Shown in pieces: positions 24,714 through 31,954 of a stretch of 64,000 bases of DNA. Within the stretch, counting starts at the first letter, position 1; each line of letters opens with the position of its first letter. The stretch is from Limosilactobacillus balticus (lineage in GTDB: Bacteria > Bacillota > Bacilli > Lactobacillales > Lactobacillaceae). The stretch is from contig NZ_JACIVH010000064.1 in NCBI RefSeq assembly GCF_014145615.1, positions 1-64,000 of the forward strand. The letters are read 5' to 3'. The notes under the pieces were generated by a model. The model had not been told where the DNA came from, made no database searches, and saw nothing but the letters and a program-made list of their open reading frames with translations. Made by a program: the position numbers and the translations under genes.

Positions 24714-25911
24714 CGATTCCACCTCCCTTCGCTGTTGATTGTTTCTGATACTCTTCTTTTTTATCAAGAAAGACAGTGTTCAAGGTTGATTGGAAACGAT
24801 CCAAATCTGGGTTATCAGACTTTACTAATCCCATTCGAACACGCCCTTCATTAGGAGTAATAACATTATTCGTAACTCCCTTTTGCACATCGTCCATCGA
24901 CATCCCTGTTTCTTTGCGAGTATCAAATTCAATGTGGCAGTTATGACGTTGCCGATCAGTCAGCATTGTCATTTCCAAGTTACTTGCAATCGGTTTGAAG
25001 TAATAAGGTAAATCAGAAGTAATAAAGTCTTCATTTAACTGTTTAATCGATTGGTTAGGACTATTAACTGCTAATTTATATGCCGGAATATGCAACGCTT
25101 TGGCAATTTGAGCAGTTGAATAGTTATTGCTATTAATTAGTTGCAAAACATTAGTGTCAACTTCAATTGGTGAGTATTCAAATCGATCATCAATAATAAT
25201 GGGACTACCTGCATTACTATTACGTTGAGAATATTCAAAATCTTTTCGTGTTTTAAGTCGCGCTTCTGGACTTAACTTACCCTTAGCCTTTAGCAATCCA
25301 CCTTTAAGACCTGACTTAAAGAACCGCCGTAAAGTTTTGATCCCATCATCTTGTAAGCCAATCTCATCAGCCAAAGACAACAACGGCGACCGGCCATGAA
25401 TACCATCATAGGTAAAGAACATAAAATGAATTACATCTTCAGCCGGCACAACGATTGTTTGACCACCGCCTTTTTGATTGATGGGTGTAAATTCGTACTT
25501 AATATTCATTACATCAGAATCATCAATATAGGTTTGCGATGGTGGAAAATATTGTATTTCTAACGGTGCTTTTGTATGAGGGTCGCGAATTATCCGTGAA
25601 AAACCATCCCCTGTTAAAATGGCGTTAACAGTCATTAGGAAACGCCAATGATAAGCAGATAACATATCGTTTGGGTGCTTATTCAGCAAGTAATCAACGC
25701 TTTTGATATTCTTTACTGCATTTTTATCATCATCCAAAATGACAATCGGAAATCGAGCCACATTACTAGCAACATGAGAGACTGCAGTTAGCACATCAGA
25801 GTTTCTAAGAGCACCTATTCCACTATAAGATGGCATATTGCTAAACCCAGGAAGAATTCCCTGATCGATATAATCTTGTGCCCAGTCGCGTTTCTCGGTA
25901 TGGAATAACAC
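24652..25911 (-). CDS. Portal protein (HK97 family)
   Basis: A 419-residue portal that forms the DNA channel at the head vertex. Signatures include S-N-V-A-R-F-P-I-V, L-L-N-K-H-P-N-D-M-L-S-A-Y-H-W-R, N-A-I-L-T-G-D-G-F, H-F-M-F-F-T-Y-D-G-I-H-G-R-S-P-L and A-L-H-I-P-A-Y-K-L. The C-terminal ~40 residues are Asp/Ser/Lys-rich. GTG start with AAAGGGGGTGA. Confidence 0.93.
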   Translation of the reverse strand: MLFHTEKRDWAQDYIDQGILPGFSNMPSYSGIGALRNSDVLTAVSHVASNVARFPIVILDDDKNAVKNIKSVDYLLNKHPNDMLSAYHWRFLMTVNAILTGDGFSRIIRDPHTKAPLEIQYFPPSQTYIDDSDVMNIKYEFTPINQKGGGQTIVVPAEDVIHFMFFTYDGIHGRSPLLSLADEIGLQDDGIKTLRRFFKSGLKGGLLKAKGKLSPEARLKTRKDFEYSQRNSNAGSPIIIDDRFEYSPIEVDTNVLQLINSNNYSTAQIAKALHIPAYKLAVNSPNQSIKQLNEDFITSDLPYYFKPIASNLEMTMLTDRQRHNCHIEFDTRKETGMSMDDVQKGVTNNVITPNEGRVRMGLVKSDNPDLDRFQSTLNTVFLDKKEEYQKQSTAKGGGIDDKRLGNSTVDDANSDESSN

Positions 25912-25917
25912 TCAACT

Positions 25918-26073
25918 TCACCCCCTTTCATAAGAGATAAAAGCCATTACGAATAATTCAATTGAGATAATCAACAAGCCAATCTTCGTGGAAAATAAAA
26001 AGCCTGTAACTGCTAAACAGATACAAGCTAATAAAAATAGGAGAATTGGTTCATTTAGTTTCCAGAATTTCAT
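25918..26073 (-). CDS. 51-residue two-helix membrane peptide before the portal
   Basis: The ORF encodes M-K-F-W-K-L-N-E-P then two hydrophobic helices (I-L-L-F-L-L-A-C-I-C-L-A-V and I-G-L-L-I-I-S-I-E-L-F-V-M-A-F). Its ATG lies 1 nt from the stop of the upstream gene (GTGATGTAACATG) and its stop provides the portal ribosome site, so it is embedded in the packaging operon by coupling. Similar short membrane proteins lie between TerL and portal in other lactobacillar phages. Function unknown. Confidence 0.65.
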   Translation of the reverse strand: MKFWKLNEPILLFLLACICLAVTGFLFSTKIGLLIISIELFVMAFISYERG

Positions 26074-26074
26074 G

Positions 26075-26242
26075 TTACATCACCCGAAGCAACAATTTTA
26101 AATCTGCTTTGGTAACACCAAACTTTTCAATGTATGGAGCAAGTTTTTTCAATCGTTCTAAACGATCTTGATATTCCTTAATAACCGGCGTCAGATCGAC
26201 CATCATTTCTTTGTTATCACAGAATAAGACCTTTTTATCCAT
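26075..26242 (-). CDS. Small helical phage protein
   Basis: A 55-residue protein (K-K-V-L-F-C-D-N-K, then an amphipathic helix E-Y-Q-D-R-L-E-R-L-K-K and K-A-D-L-K-L-L-L-R) without a known domain. AGGAGAG before ATG 26242 supports this start over the longer frame. It lies between TerL and portal genes in the packaging operon. Confidence 0.6.
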   Translation of the reverse strand: MDKKVLFCDNKEMMVDLTPVIKEYQDRLERLKKLAPYIEKFGVTKADLKLLLRVM

Positions 26243-26255
26243 ATTTTTCACTCTC

Positions 26256-26474
26256 CTACTTTTGAACTCCATTAATAAAGTCAATTGCTTCCTTAGTTAA
26301 GGCCAATGGATGGAAATATTCTCCATCTGAACAGTCATTGATGATCTTCCCTTTTAATAGGTGTTCCACATCATTTTTAGTGATAAAGGTGGTCCAGTTG
26401 CTATCGTTGCCATATTCATCTAGTTGCTTAATATCATGGCTAAATTTATCTTTTTCAGAAACCAAAGTCATCAT
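26256..26474 (-). CDS. Small phage protein downstream of TerL
   Basis: About 72 residues (S-E-K-D-K-F-S-H-D-I-K-Q-L-D, F-I-T-K-N-D-V-E-H-L-L-K-G-K, L-A-L-T-K-E-A-I-D-F-I). GAGGATG lies upstream of the paired ATGs at 26474 and 26471, inside the end of the TerL gene. No family recognised; position suggests a packaging or head accessory role. Confidence 0.55.
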   Translation of the reverse strand: MMTLVSEKDKFSHDIKQLDEYGNDSNWTTFITKNDVEHLLKGKIINDCSDGEYFHPLALTKEAIDFINGVQK

Positions 26475-28164
26475 TAAACACATCCTCATCTGTTAAATAA
26501 TCATCAATATTTTCACGGAAACAAATTGCATATGCGTCTAGCAATGCATCAGCAGCATCAATCTTATTTGAATAACGGTTCTTATCAATCCGGACACCAT
26601 TGTTATCTGATTTAAGGATCGCGTTAGCCATCGCACCGGTTAAAATCTCATTGCCAGAATGTCGAACTCGCTTATCTAAAATATCATCCCTAAATTGCTT
26701 GGTTGGCATTGAAAGGGTTAAAGTTCCTTGGCGGACAGATATTTGTTGCCATTCCGGATGACCTTTTTCAATCTGAGTTAACAAGGTTCCATATTGTGCC
26801 GGGTCATAACAAATTGCCTGAACATCAAGATTGTGTTCTCTGACAAAGCCATCCAGCCATTCATATACCCGTTCAACATCAATAACTCCAGATTCAAGCT
26901 TCGTAATTTCACACTGGCCCATCCCTTGCAACCGGACATAATCTAACCGGTCTGCTTTAATCTTTGCTTCCAAACCATATTTAGTACCGACAAACGCATA
27001 AGAATCCGCATACCAATACCCCTCTTGAGGAATTAACCAACTAATTGCATAAAGGTCAGATGATTTACCAACGTCAATCCCAAACCAAACTCGTTGACCA
27101 TCAATGTCAATTGGATCAATTTGAGCTGCATTCCAAGTATCAATATCCATATAACTATCCTCTTCGGCTTGTCGCCACATATTAAAGTTCTTAACTAGAA
27201 CAGAATTCTTTGTTCCTTTTTGTTTAGCTTCTTTCCATCGCTTGGCTAAATACCCATATACTTGGTCTTGTAAAGCTGGGACACTCAGAATTGGATTGGA
27301 TTTAATCCAGGTACTTTTATCATCAACTTCCGATACATTATCTTGTTCAGCAATGTAGGCAAAATAAGTATCATCAGTGATTTCACCTTTCAAAACCTTC
27401 GTCGCATAGGGATATTCAATTGTATGCATTGGAACATTCAAGTCAAAGCCGGCTGTTGAAATAATCATAATAAGCGAGTTATGAAGTAAGGCCTGACCGG
27501 ATTCTAGTAATTCCATCATTTCAGTAGTCTTACTTGCAGCGTATTCATCTAAGATTCCAACATGAGGTTCAAAACCATCAACCGTTCCAGTTTCCTTAGA
27601 AAGAGAACGTACATAAGAATAATCATCAAGGTTACTGATTAAATCACGATTAACCTTTGTTCCACGTTTTGTATCACCATCACTAGAACGTAGAGCATTC
27701 AAGCGTTTTTTAATCATATTAAAAACGATATTAGCTTGCTTTTTGTCGTTAGCAGTACAAAATATTTGCCGAGAGAATTCGGGTGAGTTACCCATCAAGA
27801 ACTCATACAATGCAATTCCGGAAATAAGAATCGACTTACCATTCTTTCGAGCCATTGATAGCATTCCTTTCCAGAAGCGCCGTTCAGATGGTTTATCCTT
27901 CTTCCACCAGCCATACATATTTGCAATGATGAACCGTTGAAAATCTGCTAAAGGATACGCCCGCATCGTTTTTGGATCCGGAAGTATTTCCATGAATTGA
28001 ATAACCTTATTGGCACGTTCATTATCATAAAAATATTCAAAGTCATCATTATCCGCCTTTTTAAGATCAGTTAAGTACCTTTCTGCAGCTAAAATCACTT
28101 TTTTACCAGCAATTATTTTGCCAGCAACGACCTTTTCAGCATAATCTTTAGCGTAATTCATCAT
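26455..28164 (-). CDS. terL: Terminase large subunit
   Basis: The 569-residue packaging motor and nuclease has the ATPase Walker A A-R-K-N-G-K-S (about 105-111), Walker B V-G-I-L-D-E-Y-A-A (about 206-214), and the RNase H-like nuclease with F-G-I-D-V-G-K-S-S-D-L and Y-C-Y/I-C-Y-D-P-A-Q-Y. It matches the Terminase_1/YmfN group found with P27-type small subunits. Start overlaps the small subunit stop (ATGATG). Confidence 0.95.
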   Translation of the reverse strand: MMNYAKDYAEKVVAGKIIAGKKVILAAERYLTDLKKADNDDFEYFYDNERANKVIQFMEILPDPKTMRAYPLADFQRFIIANMYGWWKKDKPSERRFWKGMLSMARKNGKSILISGIALYEFLMGNSPEFSRQIFCTANDKKQANIVFNMIKKRLNALRSSDGDTKRGTKVNRDLISNLDDYSYVRSLSKETGTVDGFEPHVGILDEYAASKTTEMMELLESGQALLHNSLIMIISTAGFDLNVPMHTIEYPYATKVLKGEITDDTYFAYIAEQDNVSEVDDKSTWIKSNPILSVPALQDQVYGYLAKRWKEAKQKGTKNSVLVKNFNMWRQAEEDSYMDIDTWNAAQIDPIDIDGQRVWFGIDVGKSSDLYAISWLIPQEGYWYADSYAFVGTKYGLEAKIKADRLDYVRLQGMGQCEITKLESGVIDVERVYEWLDGFVREHNLDVQAICYDPAQYGTLLTQIEKGHPEWQQISVRQGTLTLSMPTKQFRDDILDKRVRHSGNEILTGAMANAILKSDNNGVRIDKNRYSNKIDAADALLDAYAICFRENIDDYLTDEDVFNDDFGF

Positions 28165-28628
28165 GAAATCCTAAACTTATCACGCAAGGATTGATGCTCT
28201 TCCTTGTCAGTTTGTGGCATGTTCATCTGCAGACGCGAATTAACATTAAGCCCAAGATCAGATGCAAGACCCTTTATTGCCCTGGTTGCTTTATCAATTG
28301 TCTTAATTGCGCTATTGATTTTAGCAATGTTCTTTCTTTTCTTGGACTGTTCCTTATTTAATTGAACGGAAGCATCTTTATAAATGCTGTACCAGGTACA
28401 ATACAATTCCAGTTCGCTCCGGTCCAAGTTACGCAATGGCAGCTTTCCGATAGAACTAATAATTCGCCGGTATTCTGCTTTGGCCACTTTATCTAAATGT
28501 GCCGGCGGAGTCTTTTGTAACTCAGGTAACCCATCAGCAGCCATAAATTCTGCCTTATATTTTGCTTCTTGTTCAACCACTCTAAGGTGGCCCGTTGACT
28601 GTGATAATAATTTTTGCTTTCTTGCCAA
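28161..28628 (-). CDS. terS: Terminase small subunit (P27 family)
   Basis: The protein has about 155 residues. It has the P27 pattern: G-L-P-E-L-Q-K-T-P-P-A-H-L-D, A-E-Y-R-R-I-I, N-L-D-R-S-E-L-E-L-Y-C-T-W-Y-S-I-Y, and a basic C-terminus (G-L-N-V-N-S-R). It recognises the packaging site and loads TerL. TTG 28628 is the best start because GGAGGTGAG lies 8 nt before it; the GTG at 28637 lies within that ribosome site. Confidence 0.88.
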   Translation of the reverse strand: MARKQKLLSQSTGHLRVVEQEAKYKAEFMAADGLPELQKTPPAHLDKVAKAEYRRIISSIGKLPLRNLDRSELELYCTWYSIYKDASVQLNKEQSKKRKNIAKINSAIKTIDKATRAIKGLASDLGLNVNSRLQMNMPQTDKEEHQSLRDKFRIS

Positions 28629-28704
28629 AAAGCTCACCTCCGTGCTATGATAAAAGCATCAAGAAACGCATATCCTCAAGCTTTTAACAGCTTGGGGATT
28701 TTTT
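28622..28704 (+). ncRNA. Mini-transcript A (promoter plus terminator, antisense to TerS start)
   Basis: On the strand opposite to all surrounding genes, TTGCCA (28622-28627), an 18-bp spacer and TATGAT (28646-28651) are followed about 20 nt later by a 10-bp terminator stem ATCCTCAAGC/GCTTGGGGAT and six T. The predicted RNA is only about 45 nt (roughly 28658-28704). The same design recurs at 32425-32482. Confidence 0.55.
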
Positions 28705-28811
28705 AGTATCGGGCCTAAAAATGAAAAATTGTTGGAATTTATCGTGCAAAAAAGTCGATGTGCGTTCCAGCGTTTTGAAAAATCTAACCCCCGTTCAAAA
28801 TGAAGGGGGGC
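28705..28811. other. Non-coding gap between HNH and TerS, possible packaging site
   Basis: There is no ORF here. A CCCCC...GGGGG hairpin (28780-28806) lies close to the HNH stop. In phages with the order HNH-TerS-TerL-portal the cos site usually falls in this gap; no cohesive-end sequence can be proven by eye. Confidence 0.25.
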
Positions 28812-29651
28812 TTATCCATTCTTGACGACCCGATAGCCGGTAAAATCAGCTGTTTGGAAGCCGTTCAAAATCTTCTGAAATGAAATTTGTTCTTTCCGTT
28901 CACGTAATCGTTCCTCACAGACGTTTGGATCAGTCATGATAACAATATGATTGATTCGATGATAGTTACTAAGCAATGTATCAATCCGCTTATCTGGTAA
29001 CGTCTTAATGATCCAAACATTATTGAATGTCTGTTCTGCCTTTAGCTTTCGTAACATCTGATCAAAGAATAGTGTAATGTAATCGTGGATGTCGTGATTG
29101 CTTTGTTGCATTGGTAAACCAGATAATGCATGCATTAACTCATCATAATCATAAATAAGATCATGATCAGTCATGTGTTGCTTTACGTATGTTGTCTTAC
29201 CACTTGCAGGTAAACCACAAATAATATTGATATTCATATAACGTTCCAATCCTTTATGATGTTTCATCCATTCACGTTTCGTTTTAATCTTATGACATCC
29301 CCGACAGAGTGATTGTAGATTGTCATTATTAAGTCGATCACTCCAATCGTCCTTGCTGGGGATGATATGGTCAACCAGTTCTGCATCCATTCCACAACGC
29401 TGACACAATCCATAATCACGTTCAAGTATCTCTTGTCGCTTATGCTTCCATTCCGTTGAGTGATAGAACTTAACGTAATCATTCTCTTCAACATTACGAT
29501 GGAAGTTATATGCTTTGTCGTTATCCTTGCGAACTACCTTGTCATAGGATACCAGTGTTGGTTTCCCATTGATAAAGGTTAGCTTGGTTGGTTTCAATAT
29601 ACTCATCCCCTTTCTAATATGTATGAGGGCAAAATAAAAGACGGTAGCCAT
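28812..29651 (-). CDS. HNH endonuclease fused to a P-loop kinase-like domain
   Basis: This is a 279-residue fusion. The first part is an HNH nuclease with zinc Cys pairs (L-C-Q-R-C-G, L-C-R-G-C-H) and catalytic V-D-H-I-I-P, typical of HNH proteins that act with terminase. After a short linker comes a nucleotide-binding domain: Walker A I-C-G-L-P-A-S-G-K-T-T-Y, an acidic strand I-Y-D-Y-D-E-L and an R-L-R-E-R lid, as in small polynucleotide or shikimate-type kinases. The kinase could process DNA ends cut by HNH (inference). Start unclear: ATG 29651, or an internal start near 29609 after AGAAAGGGG. Confidence 0.8.
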   Translation of the reverse strand: MATVFYFALIHIRKGMSILKPTKLTFINGKPTLVSYDKVVRKDNDKAYNFHRNVEENDYVKFYHSTEWKHKRQEILERDYGLCQRCGMDAELVDHIIPSKDDWSDRLNNDNLQSLCRGCHKIKTKREWMKHHKGLERYMNINIICGLPASGKTTYVKQHMTDHDLIYDYDELMHALSGLPMQQSNHDIHDYITLFFDQMLRKLKAEQTFNNVWIIKTLPDKRIDTLLSNYHRINHIVIMTDPNVCEERLRERKEQISFQKILNGFQTADFTGYRVVKNG

Positions 29652-29662
29652 TTGCTATCGCC

Positions 29663-29833
29663 TTAATCATTTAATCTTTTATGTATTAGTTCGTCTAATT
29701 CTTTCAAGTCGTCATCAGTAGCTAAATCACGGATAAACTTACGAGCATATGAACGGTAACGATATATCCGATTCTTATCCTTGTTCTTATCGTCCCACTT
29801 TTTCTTGGCTCTTTGTTGTGCTTCACTAACCAT
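29663..29833 (-). CDS. 56-residue basic phage protein
   Basis: The short ORF encodes a strongly charged helical protein: A-Q-Q-R-A-K-K-K-W-D-D-K-N, R-I-Y-R-Y-R-S-Y-A-R-K-F-I, then an acidic helix D-D-D-L-K-E-L-D-E-L. It resembles the small Arg/Tyr-rich phage proteins seen near late regulators in lactic phages. A weak ribosome site (GGTCGAT) precedes the ATG. It lies directly upstream of the HNH gene. Confidence 0.65.
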   Translation of the reverse strand: MVSEAQQRAKKKWDDKNKDKNRIYRYRSYARKFIRDLATDDDLKELDELIHKRLND

Positions 29834-29837
29834 AATA

Positions 29838-29963
29838 TCGACCTTCTAACATTAATATGGTATACTGTATATGCAAAAGGACAAGAGCTGCTACCTCTCG
29901 TCCCTTTGCGATCCGGAAAAAACGAGTTTGCTGGCTAACCGCTATTTGCGATTAGCTTTTTTT
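29838..29963 (+). ncRNA. Candidate antitoxin RNA (type I TA locus 2)
   Basis: The plus-strand promoter has TCGACC (29838-29843), 17-bp spacer and extended -10 TGGTATACT (29858-29866). The RNA starts near 29873 and ends at a terminator, stem GCTAACCGC/GCGATTAGC and seven T, at 29934-29963, giving about 90 nt. Its 5' half folds into a long hairpin (29874-29911, 13 of 15 pairs). Its 3' end is antisense to the last codons of the peptide gene at 29942, and GAUCCGGA can pair with UCCGGAU next to that gene's ribosome site. Confidence 0.6.
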
Positions 29964-30064
29964 ACTATCGCATATGCAATTGCAAAGTTGATACTTGCAA
30001 CTGATATTGCTACGAGAGCATTAACGATAACTGCATCCTCATGTTTCCAGATAAACTCTTTCAT
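29942..30064 (-). CDS. Candidate type I toxin, 40-residue membrane peptide
   Basis: The peptide starts M-K-E-F-I-W-K-H-E-D, has one membrane helix (A-V-I-V-N-A-L-V-A-I-S-V-A-S-I-N-F-A-I-A-Y-A-I-V, broken here as single letters) and ends in the basic tail K-K-A-N-R-K. This is the layout of Fst/TxpA/BsrG-type toxins. GGAGG lies 12 nt upstream. The minus-strand promoter TTGTTG-17-TATAAT (30160-30188) gives a roughly 90-nt structured leader, with AUCCGG/CCGGAU pairing beside the ribosome site. The convergent RNA from 29873 overlaps its 3' end. Confidence 0.6.
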   Translation of the reverse strand: MKEFIWKHEDAVIVNALVAISVASINFAIAYAIVKKANRK

Positions 30065-30159
30065 CCATTGAACTCGCCTCCATCCGGATAGAAAGGCTGT
30101 CGCCGGATCGCTGTAGAATATTGATAAGGTCGCGACTCCTTACCTCATCTACATCTATC

Positions 30160-30188
30160 ATTATACCTTATTAACATATAAACAACAA
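30160..30188 (-). promoter_or_regulatory. Promoter of toxin mRNA, TA locus 2
   Basis: Minus-strand -35 TTGTTG (30183-30188), 17-bp spacer, consensus -10 TATAAT (30160-30165). Transcription would begin near 30153. Confidence 0.65.
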
Positions 30189-30251
30189 TAGAAAATCAAA
30201 TCTTTTTGAGTATAAATTTAGCCGACAAGCTTTGACCTGTCGGCTTTTATT

Positions 30252-31301
30252 TTAATTTAGTCCATTATCTATTTGTAAAATTGCTTTGATTCTTTGTATA
30301 ACATCTTCTGTCATCTTTTTATAACCATTATAATCTTCTTCATAAATTATTGTATATTGTGTTGCAATATCAAATGGTAGTCGATTGTTATAATCATTTT
30401 CTAGGCTGTTTTGACTGCATAATGTTATTACTTTTTTTCCAATCGTATCGCATATTCCAAGTTCATAAAAAACGTTAGGATTTCGGTTACTAATATCAGC
30501 AATAATAAAGCTAGAAGCACAAATATCTTGCCAGATATTCTCTACAATGTTATTACCGCGAGTTGGGTCAAATCTGTCTGCGGATCTTATTAAATCGCAA
30601 TCAATGTTATTACTGCTAATTGCATCTTTTATTGCTTGCATTGCATTCTCTGGTCCATTTTCAAAAGGCAAAACGTAAAAACCTTGATTAGGCTTTACAA
30701 CAATATCTCTTGCTTGAAATCTAGGGTTAAAATTCATAATCGCACTCTTCCTTTCAAACTCGTTAACAATCTGATTTCTCACCTTTAACCAACAATTTAC
30801 AAAAACTCCTATTGATGCATCAATACTAGTAATATTATGTTTTAAAAACCCACTCATACGATCGCAAATATCATTGAACAATTTTAACTTTTCGATATCA
30901 TTTTTATCGAATGCTTCTTTTGCAACTGAAATGCTTTCCTTAAATTGAATAATACTTACATCAAAGTAACAATCAAATGTAAAACCTAATTCCCGAGTTC
31001 CAATAGCATTAGCTTCTTTTAGTGTGGGCAATTTTTCTTGCTCCTTTTTTTCGTAAGAAATTGTATTGAGCTCAACTATTGCTTTTTCATCACCTAAAAA
31101 TACTCGAAATTCTTCTTTTCCAAAAGATATAAGAATATTCTTTGGAGTTTTCAATGAGTAATCAAATTCTCTCAAATTAGCATCTATAGTTAAAAACAAA
31201 AAATCCAAAAATTTATAAATATCTCCGCTTTTAAAATTGTAAAAATCTTCAGATTCTTTAGGTTTGTGCAGTGTATTAAATGTACTAGAATAATAAGCCA
31301 A
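30252..31301 (-). CDS. Candidate phage-defence effector with C-terminal deoxyribosyltransferase/TIR-like domain
   Basis: A 349-residue protein. Residues about 206-345 form a Rossmann-like domain: F-Y-V-L-P-F-E, I-V-E-N-I-W-Q-D-I, F-I-I-A-D-I-S-N-R-N-P-N-V-F-Y-E-L-G (Glu280 as the likely catalytic residue) and G-K-K-V-I-T-L-C. This pattern is shared by nucleoside 2-deoxyribosyltransferase-like and TIR-like NAD- or nucleotide-cleaving domains common in defence effectors. The first 200 residues are helical and unknown, perhaps a sensor. The TTG start has GAGGTGA. It is AT-rich, sits directly after the terminator of the large RNA, and is probably cargo. Confidence 0.65.
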   Translation of the reverse strand: MAYYSSTFNTLHKPKESEDFYNFKSGDIYKFLDFLFLTIDANLREFDYSLKTPKNILISFGKEEFRVFLGDEKAIVELNTISYEKKEQEKLPTLKEANAIGTRELGFTFDCYFDVSIIQFKESISVAKEAFDKNDIEKLKLFNDICDRMSGFLKHNITSIDASIGVFVNCWLKVRNQIVNEFERKSAIMNFNPRFQARDIVVKPNQGFYVLPFENGPENAMQAIKDAISSNNIDCDLIRSADRFDPTRGNNIVENIWQDICASSFIIADISNRNPNVFYELGICDTIGKKVITLCSQNSLENDYNNRLPFDIATQYTIIYEEDYNGYKKMTEDVIQRIKAILQIDNGLN

Positions 31302-31329
31302 CTTATTTTCACCTCATTACATATAATAC

Positions 31330-31352
31330 AAAAGCCTAGCTATATTAGCCAG
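31330..31352 (-). terminator. Terminator of the large structured RNA
   Basis: The minus-strand 7-bp stem CTGGCTA/TAGCTAG (one G-U) with a 3-nt loop is followed by GCTTTT. It indicates that the ~580-nt region to the right is transcribed leftward. Confidence 0.65.
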
Positions 31353-31912
31353 ACTCTTGCAAGGTGATTTATATGTAGTCTAACGTTATTCTAGACAAAA
31401 ACTTAGTAGGGCTTTGCACCCATACAGCCTTGAAGCCTAAGTATAATCAGGACCACACAATCACCGCACCCGGTCGTAGTTTTCCGCCTACTCCTGTAAC
31501 GATTGCTGTCCATTCATACGGTAATCCTTTAGCCGCTGAGTTAGATTACGTACTCTTCTGCTGATCACAGCACGGTTGCTACGAGACTATCAGAGTAGCA
31601 TGTAAATTTAATGATAAAGGAGATCTTCCAAAACGCACAAACCAAATTTAATCGTTACCGTAAATTTATTTTTGAAGTTAATGATAGTCTCAACGTGGAT
31701 TATGGGGCTCAGACCCATCAGTCAGTCAAACATCTGATCCACACTCAAGCTTAACAAGAGATCCCGTGTGGTATTAAGCATAGAAATCTCTTTCCTTAAA
31801 GCCAGAATCCTAAATTTGAGTAGTTAAAGGCTTGCTCAGACACAATTGGGGGTCACAAGGCTACATCGCTAACCTTCCGACAATATCATTTTCGCACTTA
31901 AAAATGGGCTTG
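31330..31912 (-). ncRNA. Large structured non-coding RNA, ROOL/GOLLD-like candidate
   Basis: About 600 bp between the late regulator and the effector gene lacks any meaningful ORF but is rich in helices. GAGACTATCA (31583-31592) pairs perfectly over 10 bp with 31682-31691. That same segment is the loop of a TGCTAC/GTAGCA hairpin (31577-31600), so a pseudoknot or kissing interaction is possible. GTGGAT/ATCCAC (31695-31742), ATGGG/CCCAT, TGCTG/CAGCA, GCTTAA/TTAAGC and CCACAC/GTGTGG are further helices. It ends at an intrinsic terminator. Length near 580 nt, a prophage late-region setting and no coding potential fit ROOL (average near 580 nt) or GOLLD RNAs; assignment needs a covariance search. 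Confidence 0.6.
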
Positions 31913-31914
31913 AA

Positions 31915-31954
31915 GTTCACTCATAGTTCACTGTTTGTTCACTCGTTGTTCACT
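31915..31954. repeat. Four 11-bp-spaced GTTCACT repeats
   Basis: GTTCACT occurs at 31915, 31926, 31937 and 31948, exactly one helical turn apart; on the minus strand they read AGTGAAC. They span the stop codon of the ArpU-like gene and lie right at the upstream edge of the large RNA. The phasing suggests a row of protein sites on one DNA face, perhaps for the ArpU-like activator. Confidence 0.75.

Noticed and set aside
28648-28707. 19-codon peptide (M-I-K-A-S-R-N-A-Y) in mini-transcript A
   Set aside because: No Shine-Dalgarno and the last codons are the terminator stem; the transcript itself is the better explanation.
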